The translations under genes and the position numbers were made by a program. The notes under the pieces are model-generated. The model searched no databases and was not told where the DNA came from. It worked only from the letters and a program-made list of their open reading frames with translations. A DNA stretch of 64,000 nt from Microbacterium sp. A20 (lineage in GTDB: Bacteria; Actinomycetota; Actinomycetes; Actinomycetales; Microbacteriaceae): assembly GCF_004794515.1 (NCBI RefSeq), contig NZ_SSDF01000066.1, positions 32,125 to 96,124 on the forward strand, given 5' to 3'. Below, piece after piece: positions 9,901 through 17,816 of the stretch. Numbering within the stretch: position 1 is the first letter of the stretch; each line of letters starts with the position of its first letter.

Positions 9901-10643
9901 AGCACGAAGGGACGCACCTGACCTTCTCCGACGTCTCGGTGCAGCCGCGCAGCGTGATCACGTCTCCGGAATGGTCCGGATCGGAGCACGGAGGGCGCCG
10001 CTACACGGCCTTCGCGATAAACGTCGAGCACCTCAAGCCCTGGCACACCCTGACCGGTCGCCAGCACTTCTACCTCGACCACGACTGGATGGACGAGCTC
10101 GGCGAGACGCTGCCCATCTATCGCCCGCCGCTCGACATGCACCGGCTGTTCGGCGACGTCGTCCCCGGAACCAACGGGGCCGCAGAGGTGCATGTGCGCT
10201 ATCTGACGCCGCACTCCAAGTGGTCGATCCACTCGGAGTATCAGGACAACCTCTTCATGCTGTCGCTGTCGCGTGGCGGCCCCACCATCTGGATGAGTCC
10301 GCAGGATGCCGACAAGATCGGCGTCCGCGACAACGACTGGATCGAGTCCTACAACCGCAACGGCGTGGTGGTCGCGCGGGCGAACGTGTCGCACCGCATG
10401 CCCGAGGGGACCGTGTACATGTACCACGCGAAGGATCGAACGGTGGATGTGCCCATCTCGGAGATCAGTGGCCAGCGCGGTGGCATCCACAACTCCCTCA
10501 CCCGCATCCTGCTCAAACCCAGCCATCTGATCGGCGGCTACGCGCAGCTGTCGTGGGCGTTCAACTATCTCGGCCCGACCGGGAACCAGCGCGACGAGGT
10601 CACCACGATCCGCCGCCGCGACCAGGAGGTGCGGTACCGATGA
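6924..10643 (+). CDS. narG: Respiratory nitrate reductase alpha subunit
   Basis: Catalytic Mo-bisMGD subunit that reduces nitrate to nitrite with electrons from NarH. It has 1239 residues, typical for the family. The N-terminal FS0 cluster ligands are His66, Cys70, Cys74 and Cys109 (STHGVNCTGSC ... PRGCPRG). The probable Mo ligand is Asp235 in the conserved SFYDWYADLP motif. ATG 6924 follows GAAGGAGA at good spacing; an upstream TTG in the same frame is less likely. It leads narGHJI, in which every junction overlaps by 4 bases. No Tat-type twin-arginine leader is obvious in the first 40 residues. Confidence 0.97.
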   Translation: MTPGIRTESPHSTDGALADGLVSLGRFMRPGEVSSDLRSLFLEGGRSGDAFYRDRWSHDKVVRSTHGVNCTGSCSWKVYVKDGIITWEAQQTDYPSIGPDSPEYEPRGCPRGAAFSWYTYSPTRVRYPYIRETLAQLYREARAVHADPVDAWASIVEDPEKSTAYKRVRGKGGLIRATWDEVLEIAAAAHVHTVKEYGPDRVAGFSPIPAMSMVSHGAGSRFLNLLGGTMLSFYDWYADLPVASPQVFGDQTDVPESADWWNAGYLIMWGSNVPVTRTPDAHFMAEARYRGQKVVTVSPDYTDNTKFADEWVAPHPGTDAALALAMGHVILREHFVEKRTPRFEDYMRRYTDAPFLVALEERDGGLVPGKFVTASDLDGDAAAQARADFKPVLLDAVGNPVVPNGSLGHRFTAEDEGRWNLDLGDVVPPLSISDLPGDHDAVEVRLPRFDLDPEPGQEHAGGSGVVVRGVPVRTVAGRKVTTVFDLMLAQYGVGREGLPGAWPTGYDDASSPGTPAWQEEHTAVPAPQALRIAREFADNAERSGGRSMILMGAGTNHWFHSDTIYRTFLALTTMTGCQGVNGGGWAHYVGQEKVRPITGYQQYAAAADWGRPPRHTIGTAFWYLATDQWRYDGLPADQLSSPLGLGRFADRTTADCLVESVQRGWMPSYPTFDRNPLDLCDEADALGKEPAQHVVDSLDDGSLKFAVEDPDAPENFPRVVLVWRANILGSSGKGNEYFLKHLLGTDAAIRADETAPGSRPTTMTWRDEAPEGKLDLLMTADFRMTSTTLFSDIVLPAATWYEKHDLSSTDMHPFIHAFNPAIAPPWQTKTDFDTFGMLAEKFSEMARTHLGVRRDLVAAPLQHDTPDAMATPHGKVEDLPRVPGVTMPKLVVVERDYPNLFARWKALGPLTQKLGMTTKGITYRAAPEIEKLKRSNGVVEAGPYAGSVRLDSDRRACEMILAFSGTSNGRLAVQGFQALGKHTGQEMAFLAEEHEGTHLTFSDVSVQPRSVITSPEWSGSEHGGRRYTAFAINVEHLKPWHTLTGRQHFYLDHDWMDELGETLPIYRPPLDMHRLFGDVVPGTNGAAEVHVRYLTPHSKWSIHSEYQDNLFMLSLSRGGPTIWMSPQDADKIGVRDNDWIESYNRNGVVVARANVSHRMPEGTVYMYHAKDRTVDVPISEISGQRGGIHNSLTRILLKPSHLIGGYAQLSWAFNYLGPTGNQRDEVTTIRRRDQEVRYR

Positions 10644-12277
10644 AGGTCATGGCGCAGATGTCGATGGTGATGAACCTCGACAAGTGCATCGGGTGTCACA
10701 CCTGCTCGGTCACGTGCAAGCAGGCATGGACGAACCGCACCGGCATGGAGTACGTCTGGTTCAACAACGTCGAGACACGACCGGGCGTCGGGTACCCGCG
10801 CGGCTATCAGGATCAGGAGAAGTGGGGCGGTGGCTGGGTGCGCGACAAGCGCGGTCGGCTGCGCCTGCGCAGCGGTGGACGGTTGGCGAAGCTCATGCGC
10901 ATCTTCTCCAACCCGAAGCTGCCGGGCATCGACGACTATTACGAGCCCTGGACGTACGACTACGACATGCTCGTCAACGCTCCGAGCGGTGAGCACACTC
11001 CGGTGGCTCGACCGAAGAGTCTGATCACCGGCAAGGACATGAAGATCTCGTGGTCGGCCAACTGGGACGACGACCTGGGCGGTTCCATCGAGACGATGCA
11101 GGAGGACCCGATCCTGCAGAAGATGAGCGAGCAGGTCGAGGCGGAATTCCAGAAGGCCTTCATGTTCTACCTGCCCCGCATCTGCGAGCACTGCCTCAAT
11201 CCCTCGTGCGTGGCCTCGTGTCCGTCGGGTGCGATGTACAAGCGGGAAGAGGACGGCATCGTCCTCGTGGATCAGGATGCATGTCGCGGGTGGCGCATGT
11301 GCGTGTCGGGCTGCCCGTACAAGAAGGTCTACTTCAATCACAAGACCGGCAAGGCTGAGAAGTGCACGATGTGCTACCCGCGGATCGAGGTCGGGCTGCC
11401 CACCGTGTGCTCGGAGACCTGCGTCGGCCGACTGCGGTACCTCGGGCTGGTGCTCTACGACGTCGATCGGGTCGCCGAAGCTGCGGCGGTGGAGGACGAG
11501 CACGAGCTCCTCGAGGCGCAGCGTTCGGTGATCCTCGACCCGAACGACCCGGCAGTGATCGAGGCCGCACGTCGTGACGGGATCCCCGAGGACTGGATCG
11601 AGGCCGCCCAGCGAAGCCCGATCCATCGGTTGATCCAGAAGTACAAGGTCGCGCTTCCCCTGCACCCCGAGTATCGGACGATGCCGATGGTCTGGTACAT
11701 CCCGCCGCTGTCGCCGGTCGTCGACGTGATCACCGGGTCGGGCAACGACGGCGAAGATGCGCGCACGCTGTTCGCCGCGATCGACAAGCTCCGGATCCCG
11801 ATCGGATACCTCGCCGAGATGTTCACCGCGGGCGATCCGAAACCGGTGGACGCATCGCTGCGCAAGCTCGCGGCGATGCGGTCCTACATGCGCGGGGTCA
11901 GCATCGATGACGAGCGCGACGAGCGCATCGCGGCGGCCGTCGGCATGACCGGTACCGAGATCGAGGAGATGTACCGGCTGCTCGCGATCGCGAAGTACGA
12001 GGAGCGATACGTGATCCCGGCAGCGCACGCGGAGAGAGCGCACGAGCTGGAGGAGATGGCCTGTTCGCTCGATTATGAAGACGGGCCGGGCATGGGCGGT
12101 GCCGGCCCCTTCGGAGCGAACAGCGGCTATCCGACGCCGGTCGCCGTGGAGAACTTCCACGTGTTGGCCGACCGGCAGACCGCCGACAGGCCGTCGACCC
12201 CGAATCGCCTGAACCTGCTGAACTGGGACGGCAACGGCCGACCGGGCGGCATGTTCCCACCGGAGGCGAAGTCGTGA
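10640..12277 (+). CDS. narH: Respiratory nitrate reductase beta subunit
   Basis: Iron-sulfur electron-transfer subunit between NarI haem and NarG. The 545-residue protein starts at the ATGA overlap with narG. It has four cysteine clusters: CIGCHTCSVTC at residues 16-26, then CEHCLNPSCVASC, CRGWRMCVSGC and CTMC...C...C. The Trp in CRGWRMC replaces a cysteine, as is typical for the [3Fe-4S] site of NarH. Length and motif order match the family. Confidence 0.97.
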   Translation: MKVMAQMSMVMNLDKCIGCHTCSVTCKQAWTNRTGMEYVWFNNVETRPGVGYPRGYQDQEKWGGGWVRDKRGRLRLRSGGRLAKLMRIFSNPKLPGIDDYYEPWTYDYDMLVNAPSGEHTPVARPKSLITGKDMKISWSANWDDDLGGSIETMQEDPILQKMSEQVEAEFQKAFMFYLPRICEHCLNPSCVASCPSGAMYKREEDGIVLVDQDACRGWRMCVSGCPYKKVYFNHKTGKAEKCTMCYPRIEVGLPTVCSETCVGRLRYLGLVLYDVDRVAEAAAVEDEHELLEAQRSVILDPNDPAVIEAARRDGIPEDWIEAAQRSPIHRLIQKYKVALPLHPEYRTMPMVWYIPPLSPVVDVITGSGNDGEDARTLFAAIDKLRIPIGYLAEMFTAGDPKPVDASLRKLAAMRSYMRGVSIDDERDERIAAAVGMTGTEIEEMYRLLAIAKYEERYVIPAAHAERAHELEEMACSLDYEDGPGMGGAGPFGANSGYPTPVAVENFHVLADRQTADRPSTPNRLNLLNWDGNGRPGGMFPPEAKS

Positions 12278-12981
12278 GCAGCGTGCTCCCCATCCGGGAC
12301 CGGACGGAACGGGTCACGCCGTTGCGCCCGCTTCCCGACACGCTGGCTCCTGCGGCGCTCACCGCGGGGCAGCGTCGGACGGTGCACATGCTCGCGTCGC
12401 TGCTGCTGGAGTATCCGGACGCCGCGTGGTTCGATCGGATCCCGGTCCTGCGCGCGCACATCGCAGCGCTGCCCCGCGCCGTGGCCGACCCGATGACGCG
12501 GTTCCTCGACGGGGCGGAGCGTGATGGTGCATCGGGGCTGCAGCGCGAATACGTGACGACGTTCGACCTGAAGCGGAAGTGCTCGTTGTACCTGAGCTAC
12601 TACGCGACCGGTGACACTCGGCGTCGCGGCACCGCACTCGTCACGTTCCTCGAGGCGTACCGTGCCGCGGGCTGGGAATTCGACGCGGCCGACCTGCCCG
12701 ACTTCCTGCCGGCGGTGCTGGAGTTCTCGGCGCTGTCGGGGTCTCCCATCGCCGACGCTCTCCTGGCCGCGCACCGAGAAGGCGTCGAAGTGCTGCGGGC
12801 GGCGCTGGAGAGCATGGGCAGTCGCTGGGCCGATCCCGTGCGCGCCGTGACGCTGTCGTTGCCGAAGGTCGACCAGGCGACGAGAGAGCGAGTGCTCGCA
12901 CTGGTGAATGAAGGGCCGCCCGCGGAGACGGTCGGGCTGAGCCTCCCGATGCCCGCATTCCGAGCGAGGGAATCGATATGA
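12274..12981 (+). CDS. narJ: Nitrate reductase molybdenum cofactor assembly chaperone NarJ
   Basis: Cytoplasmic chaperone that holds apo-NarGH for cofactor insertion and membrane docking. It is not part of the final enzyme. The GTG start overlaps the narH stop (GTGA). The 235-residue protein has the NarJ/TorD helical fold signature, including LLEYPDAAW near residue 45 and the YVTTFDLKRKCSLYLSYY segment near residue 93. Its place between narH and narI fits the usual operon order. Confidence 0.93.
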   Translation: MSSVLPIRDRTERVTPLRPLPDTLAPAALTAGQRRTVHMLASLLLEYPDAAWFDRIPVLRAHIAALPRAVADPMTRFLDGAERDGASGLQREYVTTFDLKRKCSLYLSYYATGDTRRRGTALVTFLEAYRAAGWEFDAADLPDFLPAVLEFSALSGSPIADALLAAHREGVEVLRAALESMGSRWADPVRAVTLSLPKVDQATRERVLALVNEGPPAETVGLSLPMPAFRARESI

Positions 12982-13733
12982 GTCTGCAGATCATCCTGTG
13001 GGTCGCGCTGCCGTACGTGTGCGCGGCGATCTTCGTCGTCGGTCACATCTGGCGGTATCGCTACGACAAGTTCGGCTGGACGACCCGCTCCTCGCAGACG
13101 TACGAGAACAGGCTGCTGCGCTGGGGATCGCCGATGTTCCACCTCGGCATCCTCATGGTGATCGCCGGGCATGTGGTCGGGCTCCTCATCCCGCGGGAGT
13201 GGCTGTACGCGATCGGCATCAACGAGGAGATGTATCACATCGGGGCGACCGTGCTCGGGACGGCGGCGGCGCTACTGACCTTGGCGGGGCTCGCCATCCT
13301 CATCTACCGACGCCGCACGGTCGCGGCCGTGTTCCTGGCGACCACCGTCATGGACAAGGTGATGTACGTGTTCCTGGGGGCGACGCTCCTGTTCGGCACC
13401 GCGGCCACCGTGGTGCACCAGGTGTTCGGCGGTGGTTTCCATTACCGCGAGACGGTCTCCCCGTGGTTGCGCCAGCTGATCATCCTCCAGCCGCGACCCG
13501 ACCTGATGCTCGATGTGCCGCTGCTGTTCCAGCTGCATGTGCTCACGGCCACACTTCTGTTCGCGCTGTGGCCGTTCACCCGCCTCGTGCACGTGTTCTC
13601 GGCGCCGGTCGGGTACCTGTTCCGCCCGTACATCGTCTACCGCTCCCGCGACGACCAGAACGGATCCAGGGCGCCGAAGCGAGGGTGGGATCCCATCTCC
13701 ACTCCGGACCCGGAGCGTCTGCGGCGTCCCTGA
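12978..13733 (+). CDS. narI: Respiratory nitrate reductase gamma subunit (cytochrome b)
   Basis: Membrane di-haem b subunit that oxidises the quinol pool and passes electrons to NarH. The 251-residue protein has five hydrophobic helices. Candidate haem-ligand histidines lie in GSPMFHLGILMVIAGHVVG (helix 2) and in the C-terminal helix pair around LLFQLHVLTATLLFALWPFTRLVH. The start overlaps the narJ stop (ATGA). It is the last gene of the nar operon and is convergent with modC after 67 bases. Confidence 0.95.
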   Translation: MSLQIILWVALPYVCAAIFVVGHIWRYRYDKFGWTTRSSQTYENRLLRWGSPMFHLGILMVIAGHVVGLLIPREWLYAIGINEEMYHIGATVLGTAAALLTLAGLAILIYRRRTVAAVFLATTVMDKVMYVFLGATLLFGTAATVVHQVFGGGFHYRETVSPWLRQLIILQPRPDLMLDVPLLFQLHVLTATLLFALWPFTRLVHVFSAPVGYLFRPYIVYRSRDDQNGSRAPKRGWDPISTPDPERLRRP

Positions 13734-13775
13734 TACGCCGCCTCCGCGCGCAGGCATCCGTGGGGGATGTCCTCG

Positions 13776-13820
13776 TCAGCGCGCCGAGTCGGCGAAGCGT
13801 TCAGCGCGCCGAGTCGGCGA
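13776..13820. repeat. 20-bp tandem duplication at the 3' end of modC
   Basis: The 20 bases at 13801-13820, which encode the last codons and stop of modC on the minus strand, are repeated exactly at 13776-13795, with 5 bases between the copies. The second copy lies just beyond the modC stop. This is a simple local duplication in the narI/modC convergent gap. Confidence 0.75.
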
Positions 13821-14553
13821 CGGCAGCGGCGAAGGGGGTCGCCGGGGAGGCCAGGACCTCGGCGACGGCGGCATCCTGCACGATGCGTCCGGCCTGCACG
13901 ATCACCAGCCGCTCCGCGAGAGCCTGAGCATCGAGGATGCCGTGCGAGACGAGGATCGTCGTGGTGGTTCCGCGCTGTTCGCGCACGACCTCGCGCAGCT
14001 GGGCCGCGGCCTCGACATCGAGCGAGGTGAACGGCTCGTCGAGCAGCAGCAGCCGAGGGGATGCGGCGAGGGCCCGCGCGAGGGCGATGCGCTGGCGTTG
14101 TCCGCCGGAGAGCTCGTCGGGCCGCCGCGGACCGTATCCCGCGAGACCGATGCGGTCCAGCCACTCGGTCGCCCGTCGGGTGGACTCTTCGCGGGTGCCG
14201 CCGCCGGCCCGGGCAGCGAAGGCGATGTTCTCGGCCGCAGTCATGTGCGGGAACAGCAGGGCGTCCTGCCCGAGCAGACCGATCGAACGGCGCGACGGCG
14301 GCGTGTGCTGCCGCTCTCCGGACAGGCGGTCCCCGTCGAGGTCGACGTGTCCGGCATCGAGCCGCACGAGCCCGGCGATCGCTTCCAGCAGAGAGGTCTT
14401 GCCGGCACCGCTCGGGCCCATGATCGCGACGAGCTCGCCTGCGGCGACGCGGAGCTCGGCGTCGAGCCCGGCGTGCTGCACGACGACGTGAGCGTCGAGA
14501 ACACCCGCATCGCGGGCATCGCCGACCGAGCCGCCGACGCGGGCGCCCGTCAT
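13801..14553 (-). CDS. modC: Molybdate ABC transporter ATP-binding protein
   Basis: ATPase that powers molybdate import through ModB. The 250-residue protein has Walker A GPSGAGKTS, signature LSGGQRQRIALARAL and Walker B LLLLDEPFTSLD. It is shorter than the classical ModC of about 350 residues because it lacks the C-terminal TOBE domain; a separate HTH-TOBE protein is encoded upstream in the same operon. ATG 14553 overlaps the modB stop (ATGA). The last codons and stop are duplicated downstream. Confidence 0.9.
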   Translation of the reverse strand: MTGARVGGSVGDARDAGVLDAHVVVQHAGLDAELRVAAGELVAIMGPSGAGKTSLLEAIAGLVRLDAGHVDLDGDRLSGERQHTPPSRRSIGLLGQDALLFPHMTAAENIAFAARAGGGTREESTRRATEWLDRIGLAGYGPRRPDELSGGQRQRIALARALAASPRLLLLDEPFTSLDVEAAAQLREVVREQRGTTTTILVSHGILDAQALAERLVIVQAGRIVQDAAVAEVLASPATPFAAAVADSAR

Positions 14554-15383
14554 CGGAGGGCCCCCGGACGCCACGCCCGCACGAGCAGCAGCACGACGAC
14601 GGCGGTCCCCAGCAGCAGGATCGACAGGGCCACAGCCGTCTCGCGGCCGGCGCCCGCTCCGTTGAAAGCGGTGTAGATCGCGAGCGGCATGGTCTGCGTC
14701 ACCCCGGGAGCATTGCCGGCGAACAGGGCCGTGGCCCCGAACTCGCCGATGGCGCGGGCGAAGCACAGGATCACCCCGACCACGATGCCGGGAGCGGCGA
14801 GCGGCAGCGTCACCCGCCACAGCACCGTGCTCGGCGATGCTCCCAGCGTGGCGGCCGTGCGCTCGTGCCGGCTTCCCGTGCTGCGGATGGTCCCCTCGAC
14901 CGCGAGCACGAGGAACGGCAGAGCCACGAACGCCTGCGCCAGCACCACGGCCACGGGGGTGAACGGGATGCCCGTGCCGAACCACGCGGCGATCAGACCC
15001 CCGAGCGGACTGGAGCGGCCGAGGAGGAACAGCAGCGCGACGCCGCCGACCATCGGCGGCAGCACCAGCGGCACCGCGACGAGTGCCCGCAACAGGGCCG
15101 AGGTCCGCGGCCCCGCGCGGGCGATGAGGAGCGCGAGCGGAAGGCCGAGCACGATGCACAGCGCGGTCGCCGCGAGCCCGGTGGTGAGTGAGAGGCGAAG
15201 GGCGTCCAGCGCCACCGTCGAGGTGATGTCGGTCCAGAACGTCGACCACGACGCACGCGCGAGCAGGGAGATCAGCGGCAGCGCGAGCAGAAGGATGCCG
15301 AGCACGGCAGGCGCGACGAGGAGGAAGGGAGGTGCCGCTCCCGTGTCGACCTGCCGCATCCTCGTCATGCTCGTTCTCGTCAT
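14550..15383 (-). CDS. modB: Molybdate ABC transporter permease
   Basis: Inner-membrane channel of the molybdate importer, about 277 residues with several hydrophobic helices. The ABC permease coupling loop is seen as the EAA-like segment RTAATLGASPSTVLWRVTLP. The chosen ATG at 15383 has an AGGCGGA ribosome site and lies 25 bases after the modA stop. Two further in-frame ATGs at 15368 and 15359 are alternatives. The gene sits between modA and modC, all reading leftward. Confidence 0.92.
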   Translation of the reverse strand: MTRTSMTRMRQVDTGAAPPFLLVAPAVLGILLLALPLISLLARASWSTFWTDITSTVALDALRLSLTTGLAATALCIVLGLPLALLIARAGPRTSALLRALVAVPLVLPPMVGGVALLFLLGRSSPLGGLIAAWFGTGIPFTPVAVVLAQAFVALPFLVLAVEGTIRSTGSRHERTAATLGASPSTVLWRVTLPLAAPGIVVGVILCFARAIGEFGATALFAGNAPGVTQTMPLAIYTAFNGAGAGRETAVALSILLLGTAVVVLLLVRAWRPGALR

Positions 15384-15408
15384 GCTCCGCCTCGCCACGC
15401 GATCGTGG

Positions 15409-16179
15409 TCATGGCGCACCGAACCCGTGGTCGGCGAGGATCTGCCGGCCGATCGGACCCCGCACGAACTCGACGAAGGCCCGGCCGGCATCCGTCGCTC
15501 CGTCGAGAGCGACGATCGGATAGCGGTTCACGACCCCGTCGCTGCCGTCCGGGGCGAAGCTCTCGACGTCTTCCCTCACCACGTCCGTCGCATAGACCAG
15601 GCCGGCATCCGCTTCACCGGCGACGATCTTCTGCAGCACGGCGGAGACGTTCTGCTCGAGACTGGCCGCCGTGACCGAGACGCCGGCGCCGTCGAGCAGC
15701 AGCTGCGACGCCGCCCCGCAGGGCACTTCGGGCGCGCACAGCACCGTGGTCGCCTCCGTGAGGTCGGCCAGCGAGGTGATCCCGGCCGGGTTTCCGGCGG
15801 GCGTCGCGACCACGAGGGTGTTCGTCGCGAACGGCGCCGGGTCTTCGGCGATGCCGGTGTCGACGAGCGTCTGCATCGTGCGCTCGTCGGCGGTGGCGAG
15901 CACGTCGGCGTGCGCACCCTCGGTGAGCTGCGTGACGAGCACGCTCGACCCGTCGTACACGATCGGCGCGACATCGACCGCCGGGTGCTCCTCGCCGAAT
16001 GCCGCCGCGATCTCGTCGAAGACCGGGCTGAGCGAGGCTGCGGCGAAGACGGTGACCTCGCCGGTGAGCTCTCCATCGGCGGCGGAGGGCGAGGGATCCG
16101 CGGAGGAGGCGGCAGAGCATCCGCCCAGCAGCAGGGCGACGACCAACGCGGCCGACCCGGCGAGGAGCCTGCCGGTCAC
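15409..16179 (-). CDS. modA: Molybdate-binding lipoprotein
   Basis: Extracellular substrate-binding protein that captures molybdate for ModBC. The 256-residue precursor has a short signal peptide ending in a lipobox (LLLGGC), so the mature Cys is lipid-anchored. The core starts with VFAAASLSPVFDEIA, the classic ModA opening that includes oxyanion-binding serines. The GTG at 16179 overlaps the stop of the upstream HTH-TOBE gene (GTGA). Neighbours modB and modC confirm the role. Confidence 0.93.
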   Translation of the reverse strand: MTGRLLAGSAALVVALLLGGCSAASSADPSPSAADGELTGEVTVFAAASLSPVFDEIAAAFGEEHPAVDVAPIVYDGSSVLVTQLTEGAHADVLATADERTMQTLVDTGIAEDPAPFATNTLVVATPAGNPAGITSLADLTEATTVLCAPEVPCGAASQLLLDGAGVSVTAASLEQNVSAVLQKIVAGEADAGLVYATDVVREDVESFAPDGSDGVVNRYPIVALDGATDAGRAFVEFVRGPIGRQILADHGFGAP

Positions 16180-16565
16180 CGCGGTGTCTCCACGATCACG
16201 GTGGTCGCCTTGATCACCGCGACGGCCAGCGAGCCCGGCTGCAGATCGAGCTCGCGCACGGCCTCGGCGGAGAGCAGCGACACGAATCGATGAGGACCCG
16301 CCTGGATGTCGACCTGCGCCATGACGCCGTCGATCTGCACGCGGGTGACGAGTCCCGTGAAGCGGTTGCGGGCGCTGGAGAGCACGTCGCCGGGAGTGGG
16401 CGGAGCCGCGGCGAGAGCGACCGCGTGCTGCGCGAGGGCATCGCCGGGGATGCGGGCGGGGCTGTCGGCGGTGACCGGCAGCGCGTCCTGGTCGATCCAG
16501 CGACGCACCGTGTCGTCGCTCACGCCGAGCAGTCGTGCGGCTTCGGCGATGCGATAGGTGCTCAT
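16176..16565 (-). CDS. HTH and TOBE domain molybdenum-binding protein
   Basis: Protein of 129 residues with two parts. Residues 1-50 form a MerR/excisionase-like helix-turn-helix (YRIAEAARLLGVSDDTVRRWID). Residues 65-127 form a TOBE (molbindin) domain (NRFTGLVTRV...VSLLSAEAVRELDL), which in relatives binds molybdate or tungstate. As first gene of the modABC operon it is likely a molybdate-sensing regulator or storage protein. It may also supply the TOBE function missing from ModC. It is divergent from the moe operon across 156 bases. Confidence 0.88.
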   Translation of the reverse strand: MSTYRIAEAARLLGVSDDTVRRWIDQDALPVTADSPARIPGDALAQHAVALAAAPPTPGDVLSSARNRFTGLVTRVQIDGVMAQVDIQAGPHRFVSLLSAEAVRELDLQPGSLAVAVIKATTVIVETPR

Positions 16566-16721
16566 GGCCCGAGCCTAGAGGGCAAGGTTCCGCAGATCCA
16601 CGGTGTTCGTCGTGAATATTCCGCATCCGCGGATTTCTGTGCGGGGTCGTGCTCAGCGAGGGGGATATTTCTCCGGTGCTCGAACGGCCCCACGACATGC
16701 CGCCCGGGGTAGCCTGAGCGC

Positions 16722-17816
16722 ATGCCGCTGCCTCCGCTCGTCGAGCCCGTCGCAGCCCTCAGTGCGGCCGAGTCGGAGCGGACCGCACGGCACCTCGTAC
16801 TCGCCGACCTGGGGGAGCTCGGCCAGCGACGGCTGCGTGCGGCTCATGTCGCGGTCATCGGTGCGGGCGGACTCGGATCTTCTGTCGTGCTCGCGCTCGC
16901 CGCAGCGGGCGTCGGCACCCTCACCGTCATCGACGACGACGTGGTCGAGCTCTCGAACCTGCAGCGGCAGGTGCTGCACCGCCTGGCCGACGTCGACGCG
17001 CCCAAGGTCGACAGCGCGGTGCGCGTCGCGGCCGATCTCTCGCCCGAGACGACCGTGCGTCCCGTGCGCGAACGCCTGACCGCGGCCAACGCCGAGGCGC
17101 TGCTCGCCGACGTCGACCTCGTCATCGACGGCTCCGACACGTTCGAGACACGCACGCTGGTGGCTGCGGCGTGCGAGCGTGTCGGGGTGCCGTTGGTGTG
17201 GGGTGTCGTGCAGGAGTTCGCCGCGCAGGTCACGGTGTTCTGGTCGGCTCCGCCCGCGGGGGTGGCACCGGTGGTGCTCAGTGACCTCTATCCGCCCGAG
17301 GGCGTCGGCGAGCTGCCGAACTGCGCCACGGTGGGAGTGCTCGGGGCGCTCTGCCTCCAGGTGGGGTCGGTGCTCGCGATGGAGGCCATCAAGCTCATCG
17401 CCGGCATCGGTGAACCGCTGTTCGGCCGTGTGCTGCTGATCGACGCGCTGCGGGGGCGTATGAGCGAGGTTCCGCTGCGGGGGCGGGGGGAGACGAGCGG
17501 AGTGGCGACCACGACTCCCGTCGGCGCCGAGGTGTCCTTCGTCGCCGCGGATGCACTCGACGACGAGGTCGCCGCCGGCGCGCTCGTGCTCGACGTGCGA
17601 GAGGCGGACGAGATCGCCGCCGGGGCGATCCCCGGCTCCCGGCACGCACCTCTCGCAGTCGTCCTCGGTCACCCCGAGGAATTCGCCGCCGAAGGTCGGG
17701 TCGTGGTCGTCTGCCAACGCGGACTGCGCGCGGTGCGTGCCGCGACGGCGCTGCGGAGCGCCGGGGCGGATGCCGTCGTGCTGACCGGCGGCATGGATGC
17801 CTGGAGCGCACGATGA
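16722..17816 (+). CDS. moeB: MoeB/ThiF-like adenylyltransferase with C-terminal rhodanese domain
   Basis: E1-like enzyme expected to adenylate the C-terminal Gly-Gly of MoaD so that sulfur can be loaded for molybdopterin synthesis. Residues 20-250 form the ThiF fold: GAGGLGSSV nucleotide loop, NLQRQ motif, and catalytic Cys201 in LPNCATVGVLG. Residues 270-362 form a rhodanese domain with catalytic Cys331 (VVCQRGLRA). Oddity: the two zinc-binding CXXC pairs of classical MoeB are missing. The stop overlaps moeA (ATGA). In actinobacteria such proteins may also serve other sulfur-carrier pathways. Confidence 0.88.
   Translation: MPLPPLVEPVAALSAAESERTARHLVLADLGELGQRRLRAAHVAVIGAGGLGSSVVLALAAAGVGTLTVIDDDVVELSNLQRQVLHRLADVDAPKVDSAVRVAADLSPETTVRPVRERLTAANAEALLADVDLVIDGSDTFETRTLVAAACERVGVPLVWGVVQEFAAQVTVFWSAPPAGVAPVVLSDLYPPEGVGELPNCATVGVLGALCLQVGSVLAMEAIKLIAGIGEPLFGRVLLIDALRGRMSEVPLRGRGETSGVATTTPVGAEVSFVAADALDDEVAAGALVLDVREADEIAAGAIPGSRHAPLAVVLGHPEEFAAEGRVVVVCQRGLRAVRAATALRSAGADAVVLTGGMDAWSAR

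Noticed and set aside
6759..10526. 1255-codon open frame on the minus strand opposite narG
   Set aside because: It is a mirror of narG in very GC-rich DNA, with arginine/valine/histidine-rich composition and no domain, while narG on the plus strand has full family motifs.
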